A DNA stretch of 34,035 nt from an uncultured Pseudomonadota bacterium (GCA_903959175.1 CAJBVW010000196.1:1-34035); one strand, 5' to 3'; counted from the first letter of the stretch, positions 24,434 through 31,816 are shown. Notes: generated by a model not told the origin, from the sequence alone. Translations and numbers: made by a program.

Positions 24434-25720
24434 ATGTCCGCCAAAAGCCACCCAGGAACCACGCCCATGAAGCCCACGCCCTCCACCATCAAGCCCACCG
24501 TCGCCGAACAGATCACCCGGGTCACCCCGCTGGACCCGCCCGACGACGACGTGCTCGGCGCCCTCGGCCTCGCACCGGGCAAGAAGCCCCGCGCGACCCG
24601 GCGCACGCTGCTCACGATCCTCCGTCTCGACCCGCGCTGGACCGGCCGCATCCGGCTCGATCGCTTCCGCGACGCCATCCTCGTGGACGGCGACGGCATC
24701 ACCGATCGCGACCTGACGCACATCGCCTGCTGGTTGGAGGAGGTCTACGAGGTCAACCCGTCGAAGGACCTCATGGTGGAGTGCTTGTCCGCCGTGGCGG
24801 CCGAGAACAGCTACCACCCGGTGATCGACTGGGCGGCGACGCTCGCGTGGGACGGCATCGAGCGGCTCCCGTCGATGCTGACGACGTACTTCGGAGCGCC
24901 TGATGACGAGCTGACGCGCGAGATGTCGCGTGCCTGGCTGGTCGGCGGCGCCGCGCGGGTCAGGAAGCCGGGCTGCAAGCTCGACACCGTGCTCGTCCTG
25001 GTCGGCGAGCAGGGCGTCGGCAAGTCGTCGGCGTGCAAGGCGCTCATGCCGAACGCCAGCTTCTTCGCGGACACGCCGCTGGACCTCCGCTCGAAGGACT
25101 GCATGCAGAACCTCGACGGCGTGTGGCTTTACGAGCTCGCCGAGCTGGAGGGCCTGCGCGGGCGCAACCCGCAGCGCGTGAAGGCGTTCCTGACGAGCGC
25201 GGTGGACACGTACCGGGCTCCGTACGGGCGGCTTCCCGGCGCGCATCCCCGACAGTGCTTCTTCGTCGCCACGACCAACGAGCCCGAATTTCTCGTCGAC
25301 GCTTCCGGTGCGCGGCGCTTCTGGCCCGTCCCGGTACGCCGGATCGACGTGGCCGGGCTCGCCGCCGCCCGCGACCAGCTCTGGGCGGAGGCGTTCGCCC
25401 GCGTCGATCGCGGCGAGGACTGGCACCTTCCGTTCCGGCTGGAGAAGGCGCAGCGCGCGGCCGCCGAGATCTACGAGCAGACCGACCCGCTCGCCGAGCG
25501 GCTCGGCATCTGGGTCGCGGGCGTGGGCCGGGCGTTCACCATCGAGGAGGCCGTCGGCTGCGGGCTCGGGATCGCCGTCGAGAAGGTCGACAAGGCGCTG
25601 TCGATGAAGCTCGGCGGGATGCTCCACCGGCTGGGCTGCACCAAGTTCCGGCCCAGGCAGGGCGGGAAGCACCGGCCCTACCTCTGGGAGCCGGCCCAGC
25701 CCCGGTCCGAAGTTTCCTGA
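24434..25720 (+). CDS. VapE-type (virulence-associated E) primase/helicase ATPase
   Basis: 428 residues. The core is a P-loop ATPase: Walker A GEQGVGKSS with Lys197, a Walker B-like strand NLDGVWLYELAELEGL, and a sensor region FFVATTNEPEFLVDASGARRFWPV. These together mark the VapE family, superfamily 3-like replication ATPases used by phages and satellites. The N-terminal 110 residues resemble the helical part that precedes VapE domains (LLTILRLDPRWTGRIRLD). No primase domain is fused, so a host or helper primase may be needed. Met12 is an alternative start. The stop lies inside the left arm of the origin-like inverted repeat. Confidence 0.88.
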   Translation: MSAKSHPGTTPMKPTPSTIKPTVAEQITRVTPLDPPDDDVLGALGLAPGKKPRATRRTLLTILRLDPRWTGRIRLDRFRDAILVDGDGITDRDLTHIACWLEEVYEVNPSKDLMVECLSAVAAENSYHPVIDWAATLAWDGIERLPSMLTTYFGAPDDELTREMSRAWLVGGAARVRKPGCKLDTVLVLVGEQGVGKSSACKALMPNASFFADTPLDLRSKDCMQNLDGVWLYELAELEGLRGRNPQRVKAFLTSAVDTYRAPYGRLPGAHPRQCFFVATTNEPEFLVDASGARRFWPVPVRRIDVAGLAAARDQLWAEAFARVDRGEDWHLPFRLEKAQRAAAEIYEQTDPLAERLGIWVAGVGRAFTIEEAVGCGLGIAVEKVDKALSMKLGGMLHRLGCTKFRPRQGGKHRPYLWEPAQPRSEVS

Positions 25721-25818
25721 TCGAGGTTGGGCCAGGTTGGGCCAGCAAATACCGAGCGTTCAAGCGGCGCGATTCAGTGGCCTAACCTGGCCCAACCTCA
25801 AGTTGAGAAGTTCGGACC
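25704..25818. repeat. Iteron-like inverted repeat, candidate replication origin
   Basis: Two perfect tandem 10-mers GGTTGGGCCA lie at 25725-25744. Two inverted copies, one with a single mismatch, lie at 25778-25797. A 33-base centre separates them and is less GC-rich than its surroundings. Extending the arms to 40 bases each (25704-25743 and 25779-25818) keeps 32 of 40 positions complementary. The repeat begins inside the end of the VapE-type gene and fills most of the gap to 25861. Opposed iterons around a meltable centre beside the replication gene is the plan of satellite origins. A hairpin terminator is the main alternative, but no T-run follows either arm. Confidence 0.65.
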
Positions 25819-25860
25819 ACGCGCGGACCATCGAAACCACCACCACCACGAGGGGACAAC

Positions 25861-26898
25861 ATGAGCAGGTTTCACGAGTACAACAACGAGTTCGACGAGG
25901 ACGATGACGGCGAGGACCTGGAGATCACCGACGAGGAGGAGGCCGCGTCCGACGACGAGGGCCGCGAGCAGGCCGCGCTGCTGATGGCGCACTGCGAGTC
26001 GATCGTCGGGAACAGGAAGGTTCACGAGGATCAGCGGCGGATGTGGTTCCGGATGGCGAAGCAGGCGCTTGCCGAGGGGGCGGAGCGGCGGGAGGCCGTG
26101 GAGGCGGAGGAGCGGGCCGAGCGGGAGCAGGAGGAGGCCGCCGAGCGGGCGCGGGGCAAGGCGGAGCGGGCCGCGAAGCATGACCGCGAGCTGATCGAGC
26201 GCGTGGACCGGGACGCCGCGATCCGGCGGCAGAACGCAGAATCTGCGAGGATCGAGGCGGAGGCGGCGTGGATGGCGGCGCAGGCGAGGCCGGTGGCGAG
26301 GAGTGTCGTGGTGGCTTCCCCGACGCCGGTGCCGGCGAGCGCCCCGCGGCGAGTCGAGGCACCGCGCAATGCCCCACCCAGGCTCACGAATCCAGCGTCC
26401 AGGGCGCCGTCGTCCTCGCCCGCGAGCCCTTCGCGGCCACACCAGCCCCCGCAGGCGACGGCTCAACCACCTTCGGCGCCGACGACGAGCGGGAACCGCG
26501 CGGTGCTCTCGGTGCCCGCGGCATCGCCCGCTCGTCGGGTGGCGCCGCCGCGCCCGATGCACGCGCCCTCGGGACCGCGCCCGCTCGTCTCCCGGACCCC
26601 CGCGCCCATCAGGTCGCCGCCGTTCGCGGCGCGAATGCCCGCGACCGTGACGGCGCCGGTCCCGCCGCCCACGGCCGTTCCGATGCCGACGGCGCCGCCG
26701 GCTCAGGAGCCGCCCCCGTTCACCGGAACGGATCTCGCTGCCTACCGCCGCTCGACCGGGCTCACGCAGGCGGTGTTCGCGCAGCACCTCGGCGTGACGC
26801 AGGGGACCGTGTCGAAGGCGGAGAGCAACCCGCGTGCGGTCCTCGGGCCGTCGCTGAGGCTCGCGATGTGGCAGCGCGAGCGGAATGATTCCGGATAG
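25861..26898 (+). CDS. Acidic coiled-coil protein with C-terminal XRE domain
   Basis: 345 residues. The N-terminus is highly acidic (EFDEDDDGEDLEITDEEEAA). Residues 70-130 form a long charged helix rich in Ala, Glu and Arg, a likely coiled coil. Residues 140-285 are a Pro/Ala/Ser-rich disordered linker. The final 50 residues are a helix-turn-helix (LAAYRRSTGLTQAVFAQHLGVTQGTVSKAESNP) of the XRE type. The order is unusual because XRE domains are normally N-terminal. It follows the origin-like repeat by 42 bases in the same direction as the VapE-type gene. A DNA-binding or partition-like structural role is possible. No enzyme motif is seen. Confidence 0.75.
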   Translation: MSRFHEYNNEFDEDDDGEDLEITDEEEAASDDEGREQAALLMAHCESIVGNRKVHEDQRRMWFRMAKQALAEGAERREAVEAEERAEREQEEAAERARGKAERAAKHDRELIERVDRDAAIRRQNAESARIEAEAAWMAAQARPVARSVVVASPTPVPASAPRRVEAPRNAPPRLTNPASRAPSSSPASPSRPHQPPQATAQPPSAPTTSGNRAVLSVPAASPARRVAPPRPMHAPSGPRPLVSRTPAPIRSPPFAARMPATVTAPVPPPTAVPMPTAPPAQEPPPFTGTDLAAYRRSTGLTQAVFAQHLGVTQGTVSKAESNPRAVLGPSLRLAMWQRERNDSG

Positions 26899-26942
26899 CT
26901 ATTCCTGATATTCGTTGGGCATAGCATCACTATTCCGGAATC
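26881..26942. terminator. Paired CGGAAT palindromes between convergent genes
   Basis: CGGAAT-G-ATTCCG (26881-26893) and the perfect palindrome ATTCCGGAAT (26932-26941) flank a short AT-rich stretch. The segments at 26887-26898 and 26930-26942 are also nearly complementary, so a larger stem with a 31-base loop can form. It overlaps the stop of the XRE-domain gene and precedes the convergent stop at 27032. A bidirectional terminator fits best. An operator for the adjacent XRE protein is possible. The rest of the gap to 27031 shows nothing else. Confidence 0.45.
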
Positions 26943-27031
26943 TCTGGACCGACACCGCGCCACGTTCCGCCGCGTGGTCGCTGTCTCGCGGGGTGCCGAG
27001 TCGAGGGAGGATCCGCCGCGGCGCCGACTGG

Positions 27032-27376
27032 TCATCCGCCATCGGCGATGTACGTGACCGCGGAACCAGCCTCGACGTACCCGTACACGCGAAAGCCGTC
27101 GCCCGTTTCCTCTCCGGGCACATGCACTCGGATCAGGACGCCGAGGACCGCACGGCGTTGTTCCGCAGACCCGACCGCGACCTCGACCCATTCGATCGTC
27201 CGGTACCCGCCGACCCGGAAGTGGTAGTACCAGTCACCATCCCAGGCACTCAGATAGCCTGTGTCAAGGTCGCGAGTTCGCCAGCGTGGCCGGAGCGCAC
27301 CGAGTGCGTGCATCCCAAGACGGACCTCGTCCCACTTGGTATCGTTCATCAACGGGATCGGCGGCGGCGTCTGCAT
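27032..27376 (-). CDS. Small immunity-like protein (DUF6678-like)
   Basis: 114 residues from the ATG at 27374-27376; Met10 (27349) is an alternative. The sequence NDTKWDEVRLGMHALGALRPRWRTRDLDTGYLSAWDGDWYYHF, followed by GGYRTIEWVEV, resembles a family of small, aromatic-rich proteins that I associate with DUF6678. Such proteins occur singly near polymorphic toxins and defence genes and are probable immunity factors. No signal peptide is present. No matching toxin is visible nearby, so it would be an orphan immunity gene. The family name is from memory of the pattern and should be treated as tentative. It is divergent from the NADAR fusion gene across a 135-base gap. Confidence 0.6.
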   Translation of the reverse strand: MQTPPPIPLMNDTKWDEVRLGMHALGALRPRWRTRDLDTGYLSAWDGDWYYHFRVGGYRTIEWVEVAVGSAEQRRAVLGVLIRVHVPGEETGDGFRVYGYVEAGSAVTYIADGG

Positions 27377-27511
27377 CGGCCAAGCAGGGTAGCTGACTCC
27401 GACGACGATGGCTTCTCCCGGGCGGCCGCGACGACGGCGTCGCGGGTCGACACCGGCTCTCTCCCGTCTCGCACCCGGAATAGAGGGTCCACCACGCCGC
27501 CTGGAGACCGA

Positions 27512-28621
27512 ATGCCGCCTGGGAAGAGGACATACCGCATCGACGGTGAGGAGCGGATCGAGGGCACGTGGCGCCACGTCTTCATCCACAACGGCCCCGC
27601 CTTCTACCTGGCAGACCTGATCGTGTATGCCGACGGCGCGGTGGACTGCTGGGGGCTCGTGCCGTTCCCGACCTTCGTCGAGAAGGTGCGGAACGGCTGG
27701 GTGGCCACGAACATTCCTGACGGGGCGGCGGGGAGTGCCCACCACGTCGGAGCCTGGACGTTCACGAACCCGAGAAACGCCGTGTCGCCGGAGATGTTGA
27801 TCGGGGAGGTCGCTGACGAGATCGCCCAGCTTCAAGGACAGCCGACCAGCGACCGACGCTGCGAGGCTGCGCTCGACACGTACCTCTCAGAGCCGACGGA
27901 GGAAAACCGGGTGCGCCTCGCGGCTGCCTACGAAGAGATCCCCGCTCACATGCGGCGCTACGTCCTCGGGGACCAGGACAACAAGGATGCGCCGCTGCGG
28001 ATCCTACTTGCCCGCGTGGGCGAGCGGTACGGCCACGAAGGAGGCGCGGAAGGTCGGGTGGTGACCCCGGAAGTGCACGAGCGGGCATTGGCGTACTTCG
28101 CTGACCGGAAGGCCCGAAGGCTGACGCCCGAACAGCGAGATGCAACCGACGATCCGGACAACGCTGGCGCTCCAGCGTCGAGCGTCCTCCGGTTCGACAA
28201 GCACGACGGCGGATTGCCGTTCCTCGCCAGCGGCGCCGACCGGGAGTTCGAGTACCGCGGCGTGACCTATCGCACCGTCGACCATGCCTATTGGTCGCTG
28301 TCCACGGACGACGAGACTGCACGCTCGGCCATCCGCGTCGCCCCAACTGCGTACGAAGCATCGAAGCTCGGGAAGGCCGCGTCGCGACGTCCCGGGTGGC
28401 CGTCCATGCGGCTAGCGGTGATGCTCGAACTCCTTCGGGCGAAGTACCACCAGCATGCCGACCTGGCGGAGCTGCTCCTCCAGACCGGCGACGCGAGACT
28501 TTCGAACGGGGTCGATTTCTCGACCTACTGGGGCACGAATGGGCAGAGGGGCAGAAATTGGCTGGGCCGGCTTCTGGAGGTCGTCCGCTCCGAGCTTTGG
28601 ATCGAGCGCCATGGAAAATAG
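27512..28621 (+). CDS. DUF7638-like / NADAR-domain fusion protein
   Basis: 369 residues from the ATG at 27512; the track's extra N-terminus is a shadow. Residues 1-110 (EERIEGTWRHVFIHNGPAFYLADLIVYADGAVDCWGL) resemble a small domain I recall as DUF7638. Residues from about 225 to 365 look like a NADAR domain: YRGVTYRTVDHAYW, APTAYEASKLGKAASRRPGW, LLRAKYHQHADLAELLLQTGD, then FSTYWGTN...GRNWLGRLLEVVRSEL. NADAR proteins are N-glycosidases, and some remove ADP-ribose from guanine to neutralise DarT-like toxins. A role in counteracting or sensing ADP-ribosylation is therefore plausible. No DarT gene is seen in the window. Confidence 0.75.
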   Translation: MPPGKRTYRIDGEERIEGTWRHVFIHNGPAFYLADLIVYADGAVDCWGLVPFPTFVEKVRNGWVATNIPDGAAGSAHHVGAWTFTNPRNAVSPEMLIGEVADEIAQLQGQPTSDRRCEAALDTYLSEPTEENRVRLAAAYEEIPAHMRRYVLGDQDNKDAPLRILLARVGERYGHEGGAEGRVVTPEVHERALAYFADRKARRLTPEQRDATDDPDNAGAPASSVLRFDKHDGGLPFLASGADREFEYRGVTYRTVDHAYWSLSTDDETARSAIRVAPTAYEASKLGKAASRRPGWPSMRLAVMLELLRAKYHQHADLAELLLQTGDARLSNGVDFSTYWGTNGQRGRNWLGRLLEVVRSELWIERHGK

Positions 28622-28705
28622 CCGACACCCCGGGATTGCTCGCCGGCTCGTCGGCAGGTCGGGCGACGCCTCCTCCGGTCCACAGATCACCGCCACGAGG
28701 CGCCG

Positions 28706-29353
28706 ATGAGCGAGTTGCAGGAGTCGTGGGCACGCACGGGTCGGCATCTACGGCTGGCGGCTGCCATGCTCGCGGGCGACGACCTCCACGAATTCCACGA
28801 GTATCTGGACCAGCACAACGAGCTCGAACTTGCCGCGGACGTACTTTTCGAGTTCGGCACAAGGCACGAGGAACTCCCCGCCTCGTTCTGGGAGGCGATG
28901 CTCCATGCGTACGAGAACATGGGCCTCCCGGACCAGGCCACGATGTGCCGCTTCCGCATCTACGAGGCCAAATTCGGCTTCCTTGAGGCGCGGCTGACTT
29001 TGTTCACAGCGAGCGACGGCGGGCGCTCCAGGCCGATCTTCACCGACTACCGACCTGACTGGAACATCGGAAATCGCTTTGAGTCTGGGGAAGTGGAGAT
29101 CAACGGCGCCCGCGTGAGTCTTGAGGACGCGAAGTCGATCGCGCCGGGCGAATCCGGCGTCGTACGCCTGCACCCGACCCTGCCCGAGGCGTGGCGGAAG
29201 GTACAGGTGGGCGCCGAGATCAACATGCACGAGGGCCCGCACGTCGTGGGCAAGGCCAGGGTGCTGCGCGTTGCTTTGCGCCTGGACGGCACTAACGACC
29301 CACAAGGAAGTACCAACGCGGGAAGCCCGCAAGCTCCGACGGGTGACCCTTGA
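28706..29353 (+). CDS. MafI-like immunity domain fused to EF-Tu-like beta-barrel
   Basis: 215 residues. Residues 15-75 (LHEFHEYLDQHNELELAADVLFEFG...FWEAMLHAYENMGL) resemble the short helical MafI-type immunity proteins. Residues 85-200 (EARLTLFTASDGGRSRPIFTDYRPDW, GESGVVRLHPTLPEAWRKVQVGAEINMHEGPHVVGKARVL) resemble the beta-barrel of elongation factor Tu domains. I recognise the pieces only as family-like patterns. The combination suggests an immunity protein that binds or mimics a translation factor, perhaps against a toxin acting on EF-Tu. That is speculative. The stop overlaps the start of the next gene (TTGA), so the two are coupled. Confidence 0.62.
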   Translation: MSELQESWARTGRHLRLAAAMLAGDDLHEFHEYLDQHNELELAADVLFEFGTRHEELPASFWEAMLHAYENMGLPDQATMCRFRIYEAKFGFLEARLTLFTASDGGRSRPIFTDYRPDWNIGNRFESGEVEINGARVSLEDAKSIAPGESGVVRLHPTLPEAWRKVQVGAEINMHEGPHVVGKARVLRVALRLDGTNDPQGSTNAGSPQAPTGDP

Positions 29354-30276
29354 CCTTCGTTACCGGCGCAGCACTGGCGGGGCTCGGAGACGCACCCTGC
29401 CCATGCGGTAGCGGCAGGGTGGATCACGGCTGCTGCCTCGACAACGACGGTCGCTGGTCGCCGAGGAGGCTCACTGTCCGCGAGCCAGGCGGCCGCACTG
29501 GGAAGCGAGTGAACCGCTGCTACGCAGCTTCTCTCGGCGACTGCGACGGTGTGCTCTCTCGGGAGCATTACGTCTCCGACTGCGTCCTCCGCTCGGTCGC
29601 GGAGTCGCCCGTGCTGGAGGGCATCCGAGGTGCCGGCCGAATCGAGGGCGCGAGCAACATGGTGGCGCGGGTGCTCTGCGAGCGGCACAACAACATGCTG
29701 TCGCCGCTCGACGTGCTCGCCCGGCGCTTCACCGAGGTGGTTCGCGGCTCCTTCCCCGGGATGCCGCGGTCGACGTTTACGCCGGGCAACCAGACTTTCC
29801 TCTTCCATGCCGGCGATGTGTCGAGGGTGCTGCTGAAGTCTCTGTGTGCCACCGAGTCGGCCGGTGCGCTTGGAGGAGCGACGCCGAGCCCGCGCGGCTG
29901 GACGCCCCCGGAATCGTGGTTGAACATACTCTTTGATGACGGTCCATGGCCGGCCGGGTGGGGCCTGTATGTGCCTGTGCTTCGGGGCGGCGACGCCGAG
30001 CACGCCGAGCGAATCACCTTCAGCCGGCGCGTGGACCAGGAAGGCAGGATCGTCGGCGCCGAGTACGTCGTCGGCGGGCTTCCGTTCATCCTCCTGATGG
30101 CGGACCTCCGCGACGTCACGAACTGGCACGAGTCAGATTTCCAGTCGGTCCACGCCCACCCAAGTCGCGTGGTCGTTCACGTTGCCGGTTCGACGAGGAC
30201 CCTGGAGTTCGGTCGGCGGGTCGATGGACGCGACCTCACGATCAACCACAGAGTCGCCGGCGGGAGACTCGCTTGA
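29350..30276 (+). CDS. SEC-C motif / HNH-like zinc protein
   Basis: 308 residues from a TTG that overlaps the preceding stop. Cys17, Cys19, Cys28 and Cys29 in PCPCGSGRVDHGCC form a canonical SEC-C zinc motif. The next block, GDCDGVLSREHYVSDCVLR followed by VLCERHNNMLSPLD, has the His/Asn/Cys pattern of an HNH-like or related zinc fold. This points to a possible nuclease or nucleic-acid-binding protein. The active residues are not certain, and a catalytic role is not proven. The remainder (about 120-308) has no recognised motif. The position between immunity-like genes suggests a toxin, a defence effector or another partner. Confidence 0.6.
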   Translation: MTFVTGAALAGLGDAPCPCGSGRVDHGCCLDNDGRWSPRRLTVREPGGRTGKRVNRCYAASLGDCDGVLSREHYVSDCVLRSVAESPVLEGIRGAGRIEGASNMVARVLCERHNNMLSPLDVLARRFTEVVRGSFPGMPRSTFTPGNQTFLFHAGDVSRVLLKSLCATESAGALGGATPSPRGWTPPESWLNILFDDGPWPAGWGLYVPVLRGGDAEHAERITFSRRVDQEGRIVGAEYVVGGLPFILLMADLRDVTNWHESDFQSVHAHPSRVVVHVAGSTRTLEFGRRVDGRDLTINHRVAGGRLA

Positions 30277-31033
30277 ACGGGCCCTTTTGTGGCGCACCGC
30301 TCGTGCCAACGGGACTCGTTTGCCCCCTCCTTCGATACTCGCGATCGCTGATCCCGCGGAGGCCCTCTTGCCTGTAGTCGTTCGCAAGCAAGATGGCGAC
30401 AAGTTCGAGAACCTGGTGGAACTCGCGGGGGAGGAGTGGTACCTACCCCAGCAGATATCAGCGTTGGAAGAGTGGTTGTCGGCCAATGAGGGTAGCCTCG
30501 ACCCGACGTTCACCTGGGTTGCGGACGTCGGGTTTGTGGGCCGTCCGGACGCCGGCGGCGGGGGCCCGGTACTTACTCGGGAGTTCATGGAGCGTTGCGT
30601 AAGAGTGAACCTGGAGATCTGGCTCTCCGAGTACCGTGATGGCGACGCGGGGCGCTACGGGAAGGTCGTCGACGCCCTGCTCGGCCGCGACTGCTCAGCG
30701 ACTCTCGCGACGAACTCCATCAAGCTGGCGTTCGGAGACGGGCAGAAGGGTTGCCCCTACATCTGGATCGATCCCCCTTGGCGCCTCGAGCACGAAGGCC
30801 GGTGCGTGATGGCGTCGTCGGACTACGCGGAGCATGCCTTCAAGGCGTGGGGTGGGCTCCTCGCCCCTCTGCGCACCGCAACACTCTCGGCGTGGGACGA
30901 CGAAGGGGGCACGACGAGCTTCAGCTTCGCGGGCGGCCAGCGCTTGGTCGTGCTCTGGGACGGCTGCGACGTCAGCGACGAGTCTTGGTACTCGCACTGG
31001 TACGCCACGCCGGGACGGCGCGGGATTACGTGA
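30224..31033 (+). CDS. Hypothetical protein in the immunity-like cluster
   Basis: 269 residues if it starts at the ATG at 30224, which overlaps the previous gene by 53 bases in another frame. A later start such as the TTG at 30367 is possible. I do not recognise a family. The protein is soluble and mixed alpha/beta with Trp-rich ends (EEWYLPQQISALEEWLSANEG, CPYIWIDPPWRLEHEG, WDGCDVSDESWYSHWYAT). No catalytic motif or membrane segment is visible. Its stop overlaps the convergent DUF4279-like stop. Gene size, location and composition fit the surrounding immunity-like set. Confidence 0.5.
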   Translation: MDATSRSTTESPAGDSLERALLWRTARANGTRLPPPSILAIADPAEALLPVVVRKQDGDKFENLVELAGEEWYLPQQISALEEWLSANEGSLDPTFTWVADVGFVGRPDAGGGGPVLTREFMERCVRVNLEIWLSEYRDGDAGRYGKVVDALLGRDCSATLATNSIKLAFGDGQKGCPYIWIDPPWRLEHEGRCVMASSDYAEHAFKAWGGLLAPLRTATLSAWDDEGGTTSFSFAGGQRLVVLWDGCDVSDESWYSHWYATPGRRGIT

Positions 31034-31469
31034 AGCGAGCCGTAGCCCCCGTCTCGGGCGCACCCGCGCCTGCGATGATGACGGACACGCCAAACGGTAT
31101 CTCCAATACTCTGAACATTTCAAGCGACGGGTGCGGCACCTCAAATCCGGCATGGTCACAGTTCGAGCGATACCCGAGGAAGACGTCGACCTTGGCCGAC
31201 TGTTTGAGCCCAGTAAGAAATGTGGACGATGGCCGGACCCTTTCCCAAAGCGAATCGATGTGCCGATGGAGTGCCTCGGTTTCCGCTAGCCCTGACTCCA
31301 AAAACCACATGTCATCCTTGAATGGAGCCGAGCGCGGCCCTCTCCTGTCGCCCCTGCGGTGGGTGTGGGTGGGTTGCACGCCGAGCCCCCTGGACACGAG
31401 GGCGAAGTCCAGCACCGGCGCCGAAATGCGCAGGGTGGCGGAGTAGGCGAAGTAGACGGGCTCGTTCAG
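31026..31469 (-). pseudogene. DUF4279-like protein lacking a normal start
   Basis: The frame NEPVYFAYSATLRIS (start of the domain), then HRRGDRRGPRSAPFKDDMWFLESGL and FEVPHPSLEMFRVLEIPFGV, closely resembles DUF4279, a small family often found with polymorphic-toxin immunity genes. The frame is open, but upstream of YFAYSATL there is no ATG, GTG or TTG before an in-frame TAG near 31540. The only start-like codon is a CTG at 31467-31469. The internal GTG at 31415 used by the ORF track would delete the first strand. I read this as a gene whose 5' end was replaced by the repeat-bearing segment beginning near 31.5 kb, though CTG initiation cannot be excluded. Confidence 0.55.
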
Positions 31470-31564
31470 GGGTCGGATATCCTGCAGAGCAGTGTATCTC
31501 AGCGATGGAGGCCCCTGCGTGCGGCACTCCGGCGCGTTCTACCGAACGGCAGCCGCCGCCCGAG

Positions 31565-31737
31565 CCCTCGGCCTCCCCACCCTCTCGCACTTCCACCAGC
31601 CACAGTTTCGCGGACAAGCACCCGACGGCGGAGCAAACGGGTCACGACAACCGGCGGAAAGCGAGCCTTCGTCCTTGGCCAGGACGCCAACCGGACCGTG
31701 TTCGACCCTGACGGTGCTTGTCCGCGAAACGGTGGCT
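31565..31737. repeat. 173-bp hairpin-forming cassette repeat, copy 1
   Basis: The unit begins CCCTCGGCCTCCCCACCC and ends TCCGCGAAACGGTGGCT. An inner inverted repeat pairs 31597-31622 with 31713-31738 (25 of 26 positions), built on GTTTCGCGGACAAGCACC and its complement. The left part aligns with copy 2 at 32820 base for base in spacing. It lies 79 bases before the antitoxin start. Confidence 0.75.
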
Positions 31738-31770
31738 GACCGCCTTCGCCGCGGGACATCGCTGCGAATA

Positions 31771-31799
31771 TTGCGACTACGCCGAACGGGGACTATACT
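31771..31799 (+). promoter_or_regulatory. Promoter of the first toxin-antitoxin module
   Basis: TTGCGA (31771-31776) and TATACT (31794-31799) are spaced 17 bases apart. GAGGAG follows at 31805-31810, seven bases before the ATG at 31817. The sequence just upstream also encodes AGHRCEYCDYAE in the plus frame, like the start of an HNH nuclease, so a remnant of such a gene may overlap the promoter. Confidence 0.65.
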
Positions 31800-31816
31800 C
31801 CGTCGAGGAGTCCACG

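Larger units (their letters stand above)
21255..26898. mobile_element. Putative serine-recombinase element core, phage-satellite-like
   Basis: The block holds, in order, a large serine recombinase, a minus-strand regulator operon, a divergent small HTH gene, a VapE-type ATPase, an iteron-like inverted repeat and an XRE-domain protein. Integrase, divergent regulators, VapE-type replication protein and adjacent origin-like repeats is the layout known from phage-inducible satellites. No capsid, portal, tail or relaxase gene is visible. The left edge is taken at the recombinase stop. The right edge is unresolved and could extend to about 31 kb or beyond. No flanking direct repeat was found by eye. 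Confidence 0.55.

Noticed and set aside
25723-25799. Integron attC site
   Set aside because: GTTGGGC and GCCCAAC fit the core consensus, but they occur in the reverse order to an attC and as tandem pairs. The context is a replication gene.
25704-25818. Rho-independent terminator
   Set aside because: The stem is long, but no T-run follows either arm and the loop is 35 bases.
27762-28862. 366-residue minus-strand ORF
   Set aside because: Antisense to the NADAR fusion gene; Arg/Pro-rich with no domain pattern.
31718-31816. Longer N-terminus of the excisionase-type antitoxin (MSAKRWL...)
   Set aside because: It would cross a well-formed promoter and part of the repeat; the ATG at 31817 has the ribosome-binding site.
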